In this document: positions 26,110 through 35,681 of the stretch, piece by piece
Layout of the letters: the number at the start of each line of letters is the position of its first letter
Numbering within the stretch: the first letter of the stretch is position 1
Origin: an uncultured Lachnospiraceae bacterium
GTDB lineage: Bacteria; Bacillota; Clostridia; Lachnospirales; Lachnospiraceae
Direction of reading: 5' to 3'
Assembly (NCBI GenBank): GCA_934293375.1
Contig: CAKQYS010000015.1
Coordinates: 1 to 47,776, forward strand
Length of the DNA: 47,776 bases
Position numbers and translations under genes: made by a program
The notes under the pieces: generated by a model
What the model was told of the DNA's origin: nothing
The model's database searches: none
The model's input: only the letters and a program-made list of their open reading frames with translations

Positions 26110-26440
26110 GAAATATAAAAAAATACAGAAAAAGATATACACAATCCTTTGAAAAATGTGATCTTGATTTGATTATGTTATCCACAATTTTGTGTATAAC
26201 CTGTGGATAACCTGCTATTTTTGTGTGTATTTCTCGGTAATAACATGAAGAAAAGTCTTATTTTTTCATAATTTTATATGTTTATAGTAATTCCGAATGA
26301 GATTTCCACAATTATTTTTTTCTTCTATAATAATTGCATTATTCTGCCCCTAAGCCTTGAAAAAAACATAAAAATTTAGTATATTATTAGTATGTGCGAG
26401 TTGTCGCCATTTTTAAGACAGAAAGGACTTTTTCACAATT
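26110..26440. other. oriC: Replication origin (oriC), dnaA-upstream part
   Basis: The AT-rich spacer between divergent rpmH and dnaA. Three consensus DnaA boxes cluster at 26178-26186 (TTATCCACA, plus), 26191-26199 (TTATACACA, minus) and 26202-26210 (TTATCCACA, minus). Near-matches lie at about 26145 and 26303. Long A/T runs at 26220-26345 are the likely unwinding element. A looser box (TTTTTCACA, 26429-26437) sits between the dnaA ribosome site and its start codon. Confidence 0.88.
26357..26385 (+). promoter_or_regulatory. Promoter of dnaA
   Basis: TTGAAA, 17 bp, TATATT (26380-26385), 56 bp before the dnaA start. Confidence 0.7.
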
Positions 26441-27790
26441 ATGAAAGAACTGATTCAGGCAAGATGGGACGATATCTTATCCTATCTCGAAACTGAAAAT
26501 GGAATATCACATATTCTGATTGAAACTTGGATCCGCCCACTCAAGATCAGAGAAGTATCAGGAAAGAATATTTACTTTGACATGGGCAGCGGTTTTGATC
26601 AGAGAGGCATTGAATTCTTAAAGAGCAGAATGTACGATATATTTCTGTTCACCGCTATCCAGGTCATCTTACAATTACAGGATATTTACACAGTACAATT
26701 TCTGTTAGAGGGACAGGCGATCAATGAACCTTTGGCAGATCCAAACTATGATCAGCTGATTGAGGCCAGCAATCTGAATCCGGATTATACATTTGATACC
26801 TTTGTTATTGGCGATAATAATAAGCATGCACATGCTGTATGTACTGCTGTTGCTGCGAATCCAGGCAAGGATTTCAACCCACTCTATCTTTATGGTGGAC
26901 CGGGACTTGGCAAGACACATCTGATTCAGTCGATTGCACATTATATTCTGAAGCATGATCCATCCAAGAAGGTCTTATATGTTTCTTCTGCGACCTTTAC
27001 CAATGAAATCGTTGATGCGATCAAAAAGCAGAAGACAGAAGAATTTCGTCAGAAATACCACAATATTGATGTTCTCCTTATAGATGATATTCAGTTCATC
27101 AACAATAAGGAAAGTACGCAGCAGGAATTCTTCCATACATTTAATATTTTATATGAGGCTAAGAAGCAGATCATTATCACATCAGATCGTCCTCCAAAGG
27201 AATTAAAAAGTTTTGATGAAAGATATATTTCAAGATTTGAATGGGGCGGTCCGATTGACATACACGCACCTGAGTACGAAACCCGTATGGCAATTCTGAT
27301 CAGTAAGGCTGAACGTGATCATCTGACCGGCATTCCACAAGAAGTATTTGACTATATTGCTACGAATATCGTATCCAATATCCGTGAGCTGGAGGGTGCA
27401 TTAAAGAAGATTTCCTTCTACTCAAAACTCGGAAATGAAGAGATTACAGTTGACCTTGCAAAAGATGTACTGAAAGATCTTGTTTCACAGGACAACAACA
27501 AGACCATTACAGCAGAACTGATCATACGGACTGTTGCAGAACATAAGCATGTCTCATATGAAGATATTATTTCTTCCAAGAGAAATCAGGAGATTGCAGA
27601 AGCCAGACAGATTGCTATGTATTTATGCCGCAAGCTGACAGATCTCTCACTTCAGGCAGTCGGCAACTGTTTCAGACGGGATCATTCCACTGTTATTAAT
27701 GGTGAGAAAAAGATCAAAGAGAAGCTGGCATCAAATCCGGCCTTATCTAATGATATTGATATCATCATTAAGAAGATCAGTCCAAATTGA
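26441..27790 (+). CDS. dnaA: Chromosomal replication initiator DnaA
   Basis: An AAA+ initiator that binds DnaA boxes and melts oriC. It has 449 residues. Domain I (1-85) begins ARWDDILSYLETE, and the linker is short. The AAA+ domain has Walker A GGPGLGKTHL, Walker B VLLIDDIQF and sensor segments ITSDRPPKEL and SRFEWG. Domain IV ends in the DNA-binding signature GNCFRRDHSTVINGEKKI. The best ribosome site (AAAGGA) is 13 nt from the ATG, unusually far, and a DnaA-box-like TTTTTCACA fills the gap. This suggests autoregulation at the start region. Confidence 0.97.
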   Translation: MKELIQARWDDILSYLETENGISHILIETWIRPLKIREVSGKNIYFDMGSGFDQRGIEFLKSRMYDIFLFTAIQVILQLQDIYTVQFLLEGQAINEPLADPNYDQLIEASNLNPDYTFDTFVIGDNNKHAHAVCTAVAANPGKDFNPLYLYGGPGLGKTHLIQSIAHYILKHDPSKKVLYVSSATFTNEIVDAIKKQKTEEFRQKYHNIDVLLIDDIQFINNKESTQQEFFHTFNILYEAKKQIIITSDRPPKELKSFDERYISRFEWGGPIDIHAPEYETRMAILISKAERDHLTGIPQEVFDYIATNIVSNIRELEGALKKISFYSKLGNEEITVDLAKDVLKDLVSQDNNKTITAELIIRTVAEHKHVSYEDIISSKRNQEIAEARQIAMYLCRKLTDLSLQAVGNCFRRDHSTVINGEKKIKEKLASNPALSNDIDIIIKKISPN

Positions 27791-28112
27791 TTCTTAATAT
27801 GATATCCACACATTTATCCACATTTTATGTGAGAATTGTGTGATAACCGGTTTATAACATGAATATCCATTCTGAATGTGATTTTTACATTGTGAATAAC
27901 ATCATACTTTTTCACATGCTTTTTTGTAATTTACCACATAGTTTTTCAGAGCTGTTTTTCTTGTATAGACTGACTATTTTGGACTTTTACACATATTCAC
28001 AGCCCCTACTACTACTTCTACTGAATAAATTATTACATAGATAGTATATGGCAGCTGTGCATATCGTTTATTTATATTTTTCACATTGAACTTTGAAAGG
28101 GGAACATACACA
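27791..28112. other. Second origin DnaA-box cluster between dnaA and dnaN
   Basis: This 322-bp spacer holds no gene. Boxes fitting TTATNCACA occur at 27814-27822 (plus) and 27891-27899 (minus). Boxes fitting TTTTNCACA occur at 27908-27916, 27985-27993 and 28077-28085 (all plus), and a one-mismatch box lies at 27802-27810. With the cluster upstream of dnaA this is a bipartite layout like that of Bacillus subtilis. A/T-rich tracts at 27840-27935 and 28060-28085 are candidate unwinding sites. Confidence 0.8.
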
Positions 28113-29237
28113 ATGAAGATTACATGTTCTAAGAACGATTTACTTGCAGGCATCAATATTGTTATGAAAGCTGTTTCCTCTAAGACTACACTTCCCATTC
28201 TGGAATGTATTATGTTAGAGGCAATTGATACAAAAATTAAACTGATCACCAATGATACAGAACTGGGTATTGAGACATATGTTGAAGGCAGTGTTATGAC
28301 ACCGGGAAGAATTGCTATTGACGCAAAGCTGTTTTCCGATATCATCCGTAACCTTCCAAATACAATGATCTCAATTGATACAGATGAGAATAATCAGGTG
28401 CATATCCGTTTTGATAAATCCGGTGAAGAAGCGAAGTTTGATATTGCCGGCAAATCCGGTGAAGATTTTGTCATGCTTCCAGAGTTGGAAAATACAAAGA
28501 TGATCACGATCTCCCAGTTTTCATTAAAGGAAATTATCAGACAGACAATATTCTCAATTTCAGATAATGAGAATAATAAACTGATGTCAGGTGAATTGTT
28601 TGAAGTGACAGGCAACCATCTGAAGGTTGTTTCTTTAGACGGACATCGTATTTCCATCCGGAATCTGGAGTTAAAGGATAGTTATGATTCTATGAAGGTG
28701 ATCGTACCGGGAAAGACATTGATGGAGATCAGCAAGATTCTGACAGGTGGAATTGAAGATGATGTGAATATTTATTTTTCGCAGAATCACATTTTATTTG
28801 AGTTTGATGATACGAAGGTTGTTTCCCGTCTGTTAGAGGGAGAATACTATAAGATTGACCAGATGCTGACAACGGATTATGCTACGAAGATCATTATAGA
28901 TCGTCAGGAATTTTTAGATTCTATTAACAGAGCCAATATTCTGATCCGTGAATCTGAGAAGAAACCTATTATTTTGAATATCAACAACAGCATTCTTTCT
29001 ATCAAGATCAATTCTATGATAGGTCAGATGGATGAGAATATTGAAGTCACAAAGGAAGGAAAGGATCTGATGATCGGATTTAATCCGAAATTCCTTATGG
29101 ATGTACTACGTGTCATTGACAACGAAAATATCAGTATTTATATGATCAATGATACATCACCATGCATTATCAGGGACAATGAAGGTGCGTATACTTATCT
29201 GATTCTTCCTGTGAATATTCATGCAGTGAATCGATAA
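28113..29237 (+). CDS. dnaN: DNA polymerase III beta subunit (sliding clamp)
   Basis: The ring-shaped processivity clamp. It has 374 residues, the normal length, with three repeated clamp folds. Typical segments include SSKTTLPILECIMLEA near the N-terminus, VSLDGHRISIRNLEL in the middle, and a C-terminal end with YLILPVNI, where family members have the peptide-binding pocket (LP(V/M)R-like end). The ATG at 28113 has AAAGGGG about 9 nt upstream; the upstream in-frame ATG at 28086 would add nine untypical residues. It is followed by the S4-domain gene. Confidence 0.96.
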   Translation: MKITCSKNDLLAGINIVMKAVSSKTTLPILECIMLEAIDTKIKLITNDTELGIETYVEGSVMTPGRIAIDAKLFSDIIRNLPNTMISIDTDENNQVHIRFDKSGEEAKFDIAGKSGEDFVMLPELENTKMITISQFSLKEIIRQTIFSISDNENNKLMSGELFEVTGNHLKVVSLDGHRISIRNLELKDSYDSMKVIVPGKTLMEISKILTGGIEDDVNIYFSQNHILFEFDDTKVVSRLLEGEYYKIDQMLTTDYATKIIIDRQEFLDSINRANILIRESEKKPIILNINNSILSIKINSMIGQMDENIEVTKEGKDLMIGFNPKFLMDVLRVIDNENISIYMINDTSPCIIRDNEGAYTYLILPVNIHAVNR

Positions 29238-29258
29238 TTTGAAGGATGGTATAGTCTT

Positions 29259-29468
29259 ATGGAGACAATTCAATTAAGAGATGAATTTATTAAATTAGGG
29301 CAGGCATTGAAGGCAGTGAATCTGGTAGAGTCAGGAGTTATGGCCAAAGAAGTGATCCAGGCAGGCGAGGTAACAGTGAATGGAGAGGTAGATCTTAGAA
29401 GAGGCCGTAAGCTCTATGATGGTGATATCGTATGCTTTGACGGAGAAGAGATTCAGATTAAGAAGTAG
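29259..29468 (+). CDS. yaaA: S4-domain RNA-binding protein (YaaA/RlbA type)
   Basis: A 69-residue protein composed almost entirely of an S4 RNA-binding fold. It has IQLRDEFIKLGQALKAVNLVESGVMAK, followed by VIQAGEVTVNGEVDLRRGRKLYDGDIV, which is the alpha-L motif. This small gene is conserved between dnaN and recF in Firmicutes and is thought to act in ribosome biogenesis. GAAGGA lies 13 nt upstream of the ATG. It precedes recF by 16 bp. Confidence 0.92.
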   Translation: METIQLRDEFIKLGQALKAVNLVESGVMAKEVIQAGEVTVNGEVDLRRGRKLYDGDIVCFDGEEIQIKK

Positions 29469-29484
29469 AGAATGGATTTGATTT

Positions 29485-30576
29485 ATGTATATAGAATCAC
29501 TAGAGCTATACAACTACAGAAATTATGAGTCTCTTTCCATGCAGTTTGAGAATGGTACTACGATTCTATATGGCGATAATGCCCAAGGCAAGACAAATAT
29601 ACTAGAGGCACTTTATATGTCGTCTACAACAAAGTCTCATAGAGGCAGCCGGGATAAGGAAATGATCCGGATCGGCTGTGATGAAGCGCATATCAGAATG
29701 TGTGTAAATAAAAATGACATTTCACATCAGGTGGATATGCATCTTAGAGGCAATCGCAGCAAAGGTGTGGCAGTGGATGGTGTACCGATCAAACGGACAT
29801 CGGATCTGTTAGGAATTTCTAATATCATTTTTTTCTCTCCGGAAGATCTGAGTATGATCAAGAATTCTCCGTCTGAGAGAAGAAGATTTATAGATATGGA
29901 ATTGTGCCAGTTAGACAGAGTGTATTGTCATGATTTTATAAAGTATAATAAGATCCTGAATCAGAGAAATGCATTATTGAAACAGATATATTTCAAACCG
30001 GGGCTTAAGGATACGCTTGAGGTGTGGGATGAACAGCTTGTGGATTATGGCAGTCGTGTGATCCGGGCAAGAGAGGCATTTATCAGACAGGTGAATGATA
30101 TCATGACAGAAATTCATGCGAAACTGTCGGGAGGCAGAGAACATATCAGAATCTCTTATGACAGAGCTGTAGATGCAGATACATTTGGCAGAATTCTTAC
30201 AGAACGCAGAGAGAAGGATCTCAAGTATCAGACAACAAGTGTTGGACCTCACAGAGATGATATGAGTTTTTATATCAATGATATTGATGTCAAAAGCTAT
30301 GGATCACAGGGACAGCAGAGAACGACAGCACTTGCACTCAAGCTTTCTGAAATTTCACTGGTAAAGCAGCTGGTGGGTTCAAATCCTATACTTTTACTGG
30401 ATGATGTGATGAGTGAGTTAGATTCAAAGAGAAGAGATTATTTAATGGATTCTATTCAGGATATACAGACCATTATTACCTGTACAGGTTATGATGATTT
30501 TATCAGAAACAGAATGCATATTAATAATATATATAAAGTTATAAACGGAACTGTTAACAAGGAGCAGGCTTCTTAA
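29485..30576 (+). CDS. recF: DNA replication/repair protein RecF
   Basis: An SMC-like ATPase that helps load RecA at gaps. It has 363 residues. Walker A is GDNAQGKTN in the N-terminal lobe, preceded by the family start YIESLELYNYRNYESL. The signature region is GSQGQQRTTALALKLSE, and Walker B is PILLLDDVMSELD with D-loop. Upstream sequence has only a weak ribosome site, consistent with coupling to the gene before it. It is followed 34 bp later by gyrB. Confidence 0.95.
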   Translation: MYIESLELYNYRNYESLSMQFENGTTILYGDNAQGKTNILEALYMSSTTKSHRGSRDKEMIRIGCDEAHIRMCVNKNDISHQVDMHLRGNRSKGVAVDGVPIKRTSDLLGISNIIFFSPEDLSMIKNSPSERRRFIDMELCQLDRVYCHDFIKYNKILNQRNALLKQIYFKPGLKDTLEVWDEQLVDYGSRVIRAREAFIRQVNDIMTEIHAKLSGGREHIRISYDRAVDADTFGRILTERREKDLKYQTTSVGPHRDDMSFYINDIDVKSYGSQGQQRTTALALKLSEISLVKQLVGSNPILLLDDVMSELDSKRRDYLMDSIQDIQTIITCTGYDDFIRNRMHINNIYKVINGTVNKEQAS

Positions 30577-30610
30577 TTATTTTGAGAAGAAGGCACATTG
30601 GAGGATTGAC

Positions 30611-32533
30611 ATGGCAGATATAGTGAACAATGAATATGGAGCAGACCAGATTCAGATTCTGGAAGGACTGGAAGCTGTAAGAAAAAGACCTGGTATGTAT
30701 ATCGGCAGCACATCAGAGAGAGGTCTTCATCATCTTGTATATGAGATTGTGGACAATTCAGTCGATGAGGCGCTGGCCGGATATTGTACAGAGATTCAGG
30801 TATTTATTAACAGTGATAACTCTATCACGGTCATTGATAATGGACGTGGTATTCCGGTTGGTATACACGAAAAGGCAGGTATTCCTGCGGTTGAAGTAGT
30901 CTTTACGATTCTCCATGCAGGCGGAAAGTTTGGTGGTGGAGGCTACAAGGTATCAGGTGGTCTTCATGGTGTAGGTGCTTCTGTTGTGAATGCTTTGTCT
31001 ACCTGGCTTGAAGTTGAGATTGCACATGAGGGTAAGATTTATAAGCAGCGTTATGAGCGTGGTCATTCTATGTATCCGTTGAAGATTGTAGGCGATACGG
31101 ACAGACGTGGCACGAAGGTAACTTTTATGCCGGATGACACTATATTTGAGACAACAGTTTTTGATTTTGATACGCTGCGTACAAGGTTAAGAGAGACCGC
31201 ATTTTTGACAAAGGGATTGAAGATTGTACTGACAGATCTGCGAGGTGAAGAACCAAAATCCTTAGAGTTTCACTATGAGGGTGGTATCAAGGAATTTGTG
31301 CAGCATATTAACAGACATAAGACTCCTTCTTATGAGGACATTATTTATTGTGAGGGAGAGAAAAATAATGTCTATGTCGAAGTTGCAATGCAGCATAACG
31401 ATTCTTTCAATGAGTCTATCTATACATTTGTAAATAATATCACAACACCGGAGGGTGGTACGCATCTGACCGGTTTTAGAAGTGCTTTGACAAAGGTATT
31501 TAATGATTATGCAAGAGAGCAGAAATTGATTAAAGATAACGATGAGAATCTTTCAGGTGATGATTTAAGAGAGGGATTATCTGCGATTGTAAGTATCAAG
31601 ATTGCGGAGCCGCAGTTTGAAGGTCAGACAAAACAGAAGCTTGGAAATAGTGAGGCAAGATTTGCTGTAGAGAGTATTGTATCAGAACAGCTTACTTATT
31701 TCTTAGAGCAGAATCCAAAGGTTGCAAAGGTGATCATCAATAAGGCAGTCCTTGCACAGAGAGCCAGAATGGCTGCAAGAAAGGCAAGAGATGTTGTACG
31801 GAAGAATACATTGACAGAGGGTATGGCACTTCCGGGCAAGCTGGCTGACTGCTCTGACAAGAATCCGGAGAATTGCGAGATTTATATCGTAGAGGGTGAT
31901 TCTGCCGGCGGTTCTGCAAAGACTGCACGGTCAAGAGCAACACAGGCGATTCTGCCACTTCGTGGTAAGATTTTAAATGTAGAGAAGGCAAGGGTAGACA
32001 GAATTCTTGGAAATGCAGAGATTCAGGCAATGATAACTGCATTTGGTACAGGTATTCATGAGAATTTTGACATTTCAAAACTCCGGTATCACAAGATCAT
32101 TATTATGACGGATGCCGATGTGGATGGTGCCCATATTGCGACATTGCTTCTGACATTTTTCTATCGATTTATGCCGGATCTGATCCGACAGGGTCATGTA
32201 TATCTTGCAAAGCCGCCTCTATATAAGTTAGAGAAGAATCGTAAGACATGGTATGCATATAGTGATGAGGAGCTTTCAAGTATTCTGGATGAAGTAGGGC
32301 GTGACCAGAACAATAAGATTCAGCGATATAAGGGACTTGGTGAGATGGATGCAGACCAGCTTTGGGATACCACAATGGATCCGGAGAAGAGAATCTTATT
32401 ACAGGTAGCGATCGATGGTGAGTCTGAATCAGAGTTAGATCTCACATTTAATACATTAATGGGAGATGAGGTTGAACCGAGAAGAGAATTCATTATAGAG
32501 AATTCTAAATTTGTTCAGAATCTGGATATTTAG
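30611..32533 (+). CDS. gyrB: DNA gyrase subunit B
   Basis: The ATPase and TOPRIM subunit of gyrase. It has 640 residues. The GHKL ATPase domain shows EIVDNSVDEALAGYC and DNGRGIPVG, with a GGLHGVGASVVNALS lid. The TOPRIM domain shows EGDSAGGSAK and TDADVDGAHIATLLL, and the C-terminal part has RYKGLGEMDADQLW. There is no large insertion such as that in gamma-proteobacterial GyrB. GGAGG is 6 nt upstream of the ATG. Confidence 0.97.
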   Translation: MADIVNNEYGADQIQILEGLEAVRKRPGMYIGSTSERGLHHLVYEIVDNSVDEALAGYCTEIQVFINSDNSITVIDNGRGIPVGIHEKAGIPAVEVVFTILHAGGKFGGGGYKVSGGLHGVGASVVNALSTWLEVEIAHEGKIYKQRYERGHSMYPLKIVGDTDRRGTKVTFMPDDTIFETTVFDFDTLRTRLRETAFLTKGLKIVLTDLRGEEPKSLEFHYEGGIKEFVQHINRHKTPSYEDIIYCEGEKNNVYVEVAMQHNDSFNESIYTFVNNITTPEGGTHLTGFRSALTKVFNDYAREQKLIKDNDENLSGDDLREGLSAIVSIKIAEPQFEGQTKQKLGNSEARFAVESIVSEQLTYFLEQNPKVAKVIINKAVLAQRARMAARKARDVVRKNTLTEGMALPGKLADCSDKNPENCEIYIVEGDSAGGSAKTARSRATQAILPLRGKILNVEKARVDRILGNAEIQAMITAFGTGIHENFDISKLRYHKIIIMTDADVDGAHIATLLLTFFYRFMPDLIRQGHVYLAKPPLYKLEKNRKTWYAYSDEELSSILDEVGRDQNNKIQRYKGLGEMDADQLWDTTMDPEKRILLQVAIDGESESELDLTFNTLMGDEVEPRREFIIENSKFVQNLDI

Positions 32534-32554
32534 GACAATGTAAAGGAGTAAACA

Positions 32555-35077
32555 ATGGAAGAAGATATCTTTGATAAGGTTCATGAGGTGGACCTTAAGA
32601 AAAAAATGGAAGAATCCTACATAGATTATGCCATGAGTGTTATTGTATCCAGAGCACTTCCGGATGTAAGAGATGGCTTGAAGCCGGTACAGCGTAGAAT
32701 CCTGCATTCAATGGTAGAGTTGAATAACGGACCTGACAAACCGCATCGTAAGTGTGCACGTATTGTCGGTGATACAATGGGTAAATATCATCCGCATGGT
32801 GATAGTTCTATTTATGAAGCATTGGTAAAACTGGCGCAGGAATGGAATACCAGATATCCGTTGGTAGATGGTCATGGTAATTTTGGATCTGTCGATGGTG
32901 ATAAGGCTGCTGCCATGCGATATACAGAGGCACGTCTGTCAAAAATCTCTATGGAGATGACAGCAGACATCAATAAGGATACAGTTGATTTTATACCGAA
33001 CTTCGATGATACAGAGAAGGAGCCGGTTGTTATGCCGAGCCGTTATCCAAATTTATTGGTAAATGGTACATCTGGTATTGCGGTTGGTATGGCTACCAAT
33101 ATCCCACCACACAATCTGCGTGAGGTGATTGGTGCGGTAGTGAAGATTATTGATAATTATGTGGAAGAGGACAGAGCAACCAGTATTGATGAGATCATGG
33201 AAATCGTAAAGGGACCGGATTTCCCAACAGGTGCTATGATCCTCGGAAGGCGTGGAATTGAGGAAGCTTATCGGACAGGTCGTGGTAAGATCAAAGTAAG
33301 AGCTACGACAGAGATCGAAGCCATGCATAATGGCAAGAATCGTATCGTTGTGACAGAGCTTCCATATATGGTCAATAAAGCAAAGCTGATCCAGAATATT
33401 GCAGAGCTGGTGAAGCAGAAGAAGATAGAAGGCATTACAGAGCTTCGTGATGAGTCCTCCAGAGAGGGAATGCGCATTGCGATTGAGCTTCGTAAGGATG
33501 TGAATCCAAATGTTATGCTCAATAAGCTCTTTAAGCATACCCAGCTGCAGGATACATTTGGTGTTATCATGCTGGCACTTGTCAATAATGAGCCAAAGGT
33601 ATGTAATCTTTTGGAATTATTGACCTATTATCTGGATCATCAGAAGGAAGTCATTACCAGAAGAACGAAGTATGAACTGAATAAGGCGGAAGAGCGTGCC
33701 CATATTTTAGAGGGCTTACTGATCGCACTTGATAATATTGATGAGGTTATCAGCATTATTAGGGGATCTGCAAATGTAGCAGAAGCAAAGAGCAGCCTGA
33801 TCGAACGCTTTGGTCTGACAGATGTACAGGCACAGGCGATTGTCGATATGCGGCTGCGTGCTCTGACAGGTTTGGAACGCGAGAAGATCGAGGCAGAATA
33901 TGCAGACCTGATGGAGTTAATTAAGAGATTAAAGGAGATTCTTGCAGATGAGAAGGTACTTCTGGGTGTTATCCGCAAGGAGATCTTAGTTATTTCAGAG
34001 AAATACGGGGATGACAGAAGAACATCGATTGGGATTGATTATGCCGATTTCTCAGATGAAGATCTGATTCCAAATGAAACTACAATGATCACCATGACGA
34101 AGCTCGGTTATATCAAGCGTATGACAGTGGATAACTTCAAGGAGCAGAATCGTGGTGGCAAGGGCATCAAGGGTATGCAGACGATAGAGGATGATTATAT
34201 TGAGGAGATGTTTATGACATCGACACATCACTATATCATGTTCTTTACCAATAAAGGTCGTGCATACAGATTGAAGTGTTATGAGATTCCGGAGGCTTCC
34301 AGAACCGCAAGAGGTGTGGCGATCGTGAATCTGTTAGAGTTACAGGCAGATGAGAAGGTAACAGCCGTCATTACACTTGGGGGTTATGATGTTGGCAAGT
34401 ATCTGTTTATGACTACGAAATATGGCATGGTCAAGAAGACACCATTGCTTGACTTTAGTAATATCAGAAGATCAGGACTCATCGCGATCACATTGAAGGA
34501 GGGCGATGAACTGATTGAGGTCAAGGCAACAGATGGAGAGAGAGATGTCATGCTTGTATCCCAGCATGGTCTGTGTATCCGTTTCAACGAGAAGGATGTC
34601 AGATCAACAGGTCGTGGTTCTATGGGTGTGATTGGTATGAACCTGCAGGGTGATGATTATCTGGTAGGTATGCAGATGGATACACAGGGTGAGGATCTGC
34701 TTCTCGTATCAGAGAATGGTATGGGTAAGAGAACACCGATGGATGAATTTACAGTACAGCATCGTGGTGGTAAGGGTCTGAAGTGTTATAAGGTTACAGA
34801 GAAGACCGGTAATGTCATGGGATTCAAGGCTGTAACAAGCGACAACCAGATCATGCTGATCACGAATGAAGGCATTGTCATTCGTATGTCCTGTGCCGGG
34901 ATATCTACGCTTGGACGGAATACATCCGGTGTGAAGCTCATGAACCTTGACAGTGAGAAGGATATTCATGTAGCATGTATCACAAAGGTAAAGGGTATCA
35001 AGCTGGAAGATGATGAGATTGAGAATCCGGAAATGAGTGAGACGGAGGCTGCAGATCCACAGGATACAGAAGAATAA
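32555..35077 (+). CDS. gyrA: DNA gyrase subunit A
   Basis: The breakage-reunion subunit of gyrase. It has 840 residues. The catalytic tyrosine is Y123 in MRYTEARLS. The quinolone-region residues are S84 and E88 (HPHGDSSIYEALV), the sensitive-type pattern seen in other Gram-positives. The beta-pinwheel C-terminal domain has a GyrA-box-like segment (QNRGGKG) and a second QHRGGKG repeat. The C-terminus is acidic. AAAGGAG lies 6 nt upstream of the ATG. It is the last gene of the dnaA-gyrA block. Confidence 0.97.
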   Translation: MEEDIFDKVHEVDLKKKMEESYIDYAMSVIVSRALPDVRDGLKPVQRRILHSMVELNNGPDKPHRKCARIVGDTMGKYHPHGDSSIYEALVKLAQEWNTRYPLVDGHGNFGSVDGDKAAAMRYTEARLSKISMEMTADINKDTVDFIPNFDDTEKEPVVMPSRYPNLLVNGTSGIAVGMATNIPPHNLREVIGAVVKIIDNYVEEDRATSIDEIMEIVKGPDFPTGAMILGRRGIEEAYRTGRGKIKVRATTEIEAMHNGKNRIVVTELPYMVNKAKLIQNIAELVKQKKIEGITELRDESSREGMRIAIELRKDVNPNVMLNKLFKHTQLQDTFGVIMLALVNNEPKVCNLLELLTYYLDHQKEVITRRTKYELNKAEERAHILEGLLIALDNIDEVISIIRGSANVAEAKSSLIERFGLTDVQAQAIVDMRLRALTGLEREKIEAEYADLMELIKRLKEILADEKVLLGVIRKEILVISEKYGDDRRTSIGIDYADFSDEDLIPNETTMITMTKLGYIKRMTVDNFKEQNRGGKGIKGMQTIEDDYIEEMFMTSTHHYIMFFTNKGRAYRLKCYEIPEASRTARGVAIVNLLELQADEKVTAVITLGGYDVGKYLFMTTKYGMVKKTPLLDFSNIRRSGLIAITLKEGDELIEVKATDGERDVMLVSQHGLCIRFNEKDVRSTGRGSMGVIGMNLQGDDYLVGMQMDTQGEDLLLVSENGMGKRTPMDEFTVQHRGGKGLKCYKVTEKTGNVMGFKAVTSDNQIMLITNEGIVIRMSCAGISTLGRNTSGVKLMNLDSEKDIHVACITKVKGIKLEDDEIENPEMSETEAADPQDTEE

Positions 35078-35093
35078 ATAACAAATTATCATG

Positions 35094-35127
35094 AAAGGAT
35101 ACCATAAAGGACTATGGTGTCCTTTTT
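35094..35127 (+). terminator. Terminator of the dnaA-gyrA operon
   Basis: A 13-bp stem with few mismatches (AAAGGATACCATA / TATGGTGTCCTTT) and a 6-nt loop, followed by TTT and A/T-rich DNA. Confidence 0.85.
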
Positions 35128-35158
35128 ATATTTTGTGTCTTGCAAGACACAAAATATA
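35127..35158. promoter_or_regulatory. Perfect 32-bp palindrome, candidate operator
   Basis: The left half TATATTTTGTGTCTTG (35127-35142) is followed immediately by its exact reverse complement. There is no T-run after it, so a second terminator is less likely than a protein-binding site. It sits directly after the gyrA terminator and about 110 bp before the secreted-protein gene. Downstream are an 11-bp-spaced direct repeat of TGAAATTAT (35194-35202, 35205-35213) and a short TGTGT/ACACA inverted repeat (35176-35190). Confidence 0.7.
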
Positions 35159-35270
35159 AGTGAAAAACATAAAGTTGTGTTACGCACACACTATGAAATT
35201 ATAGTGAAATTATGTACCATGTAAATGTTTATATTATCAAGCAAATAATAATAAAGGAGAGAATACAGTA

Positions 35271-35663
35271 ATGAAGATGAAATTACGAACATTTTTTTTT
35301 ATGGCTATATTGGGTTTTGCATTTGTTCCTGAAGTGATAGCAGCTTCTAATACTTCAAAAGCAACAATAATACTATGGGCCGGTGATACAAGTGTAAAAT
35401 CTAAGACAATTATTGCACAGCAAGGTGAAGCAGCAGTTGAATGTTTTAATACATCTGAGATATCAATGAAATATCAAATGTATGGTGTTAAAAATGGAAG
35501 AGATCAGATATTAGTTTTTGACACCCTAAAACCTGGGGAATCAGATGTTGTACAAACTCCAAATCAAGATAAATCAATTCCTATGTATATTAAATTAAAA
35601 AAGAGCAATATCATTGCAATCAAATTTGCAACCGGAAAAGCAATTATAAGAGATGTAAATTAA
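35271..35663 (+). CDS. Small secreted protein of unknown function, first gene of ABC-exporter cluster
   Basis: A 130-residue protein. Residues 1-25 are a Sec signal peptide (KLRTFFFMAILGFAFVPEVIA, cleavage after A). The mature part (about 105 residues) looks beta-rich, with alternating hydrophobic segments (ATIILWAGD, KTIIAQQGEAAVECF, MYIKLKK, IIAIKFATGK) and a single cysteine. I recognise no family. The ATG has AAAGGAGAG upstream. It is followed after 18 bp by the module-A permease, so it is probably in that operon. It could be a substrate, ligand or accessory domain for the exporter; that is inference from position only. Confidence 0.8.
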   Translation: MKMKLRTFFFMAILGFAFVPEVIAASNTSKATIILWAGDTSVKSKTIIAQQGEAAVECFNTSEISMKYQMYGVKNGRDQILVFDTLKPGESDVVQTPNQDKSIPMYIKLKKSNIIAIKFATGKAIIRDVN

Positions 35664-35681
35664 AATAGGGGGATCGTTATT

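Noticed and set aside
33053..33538. 161-residue minus-strand frame inside gyrA
   Set aside because: It is a shadow of the gyrA frame; the translation has no plausible fold or start signal.
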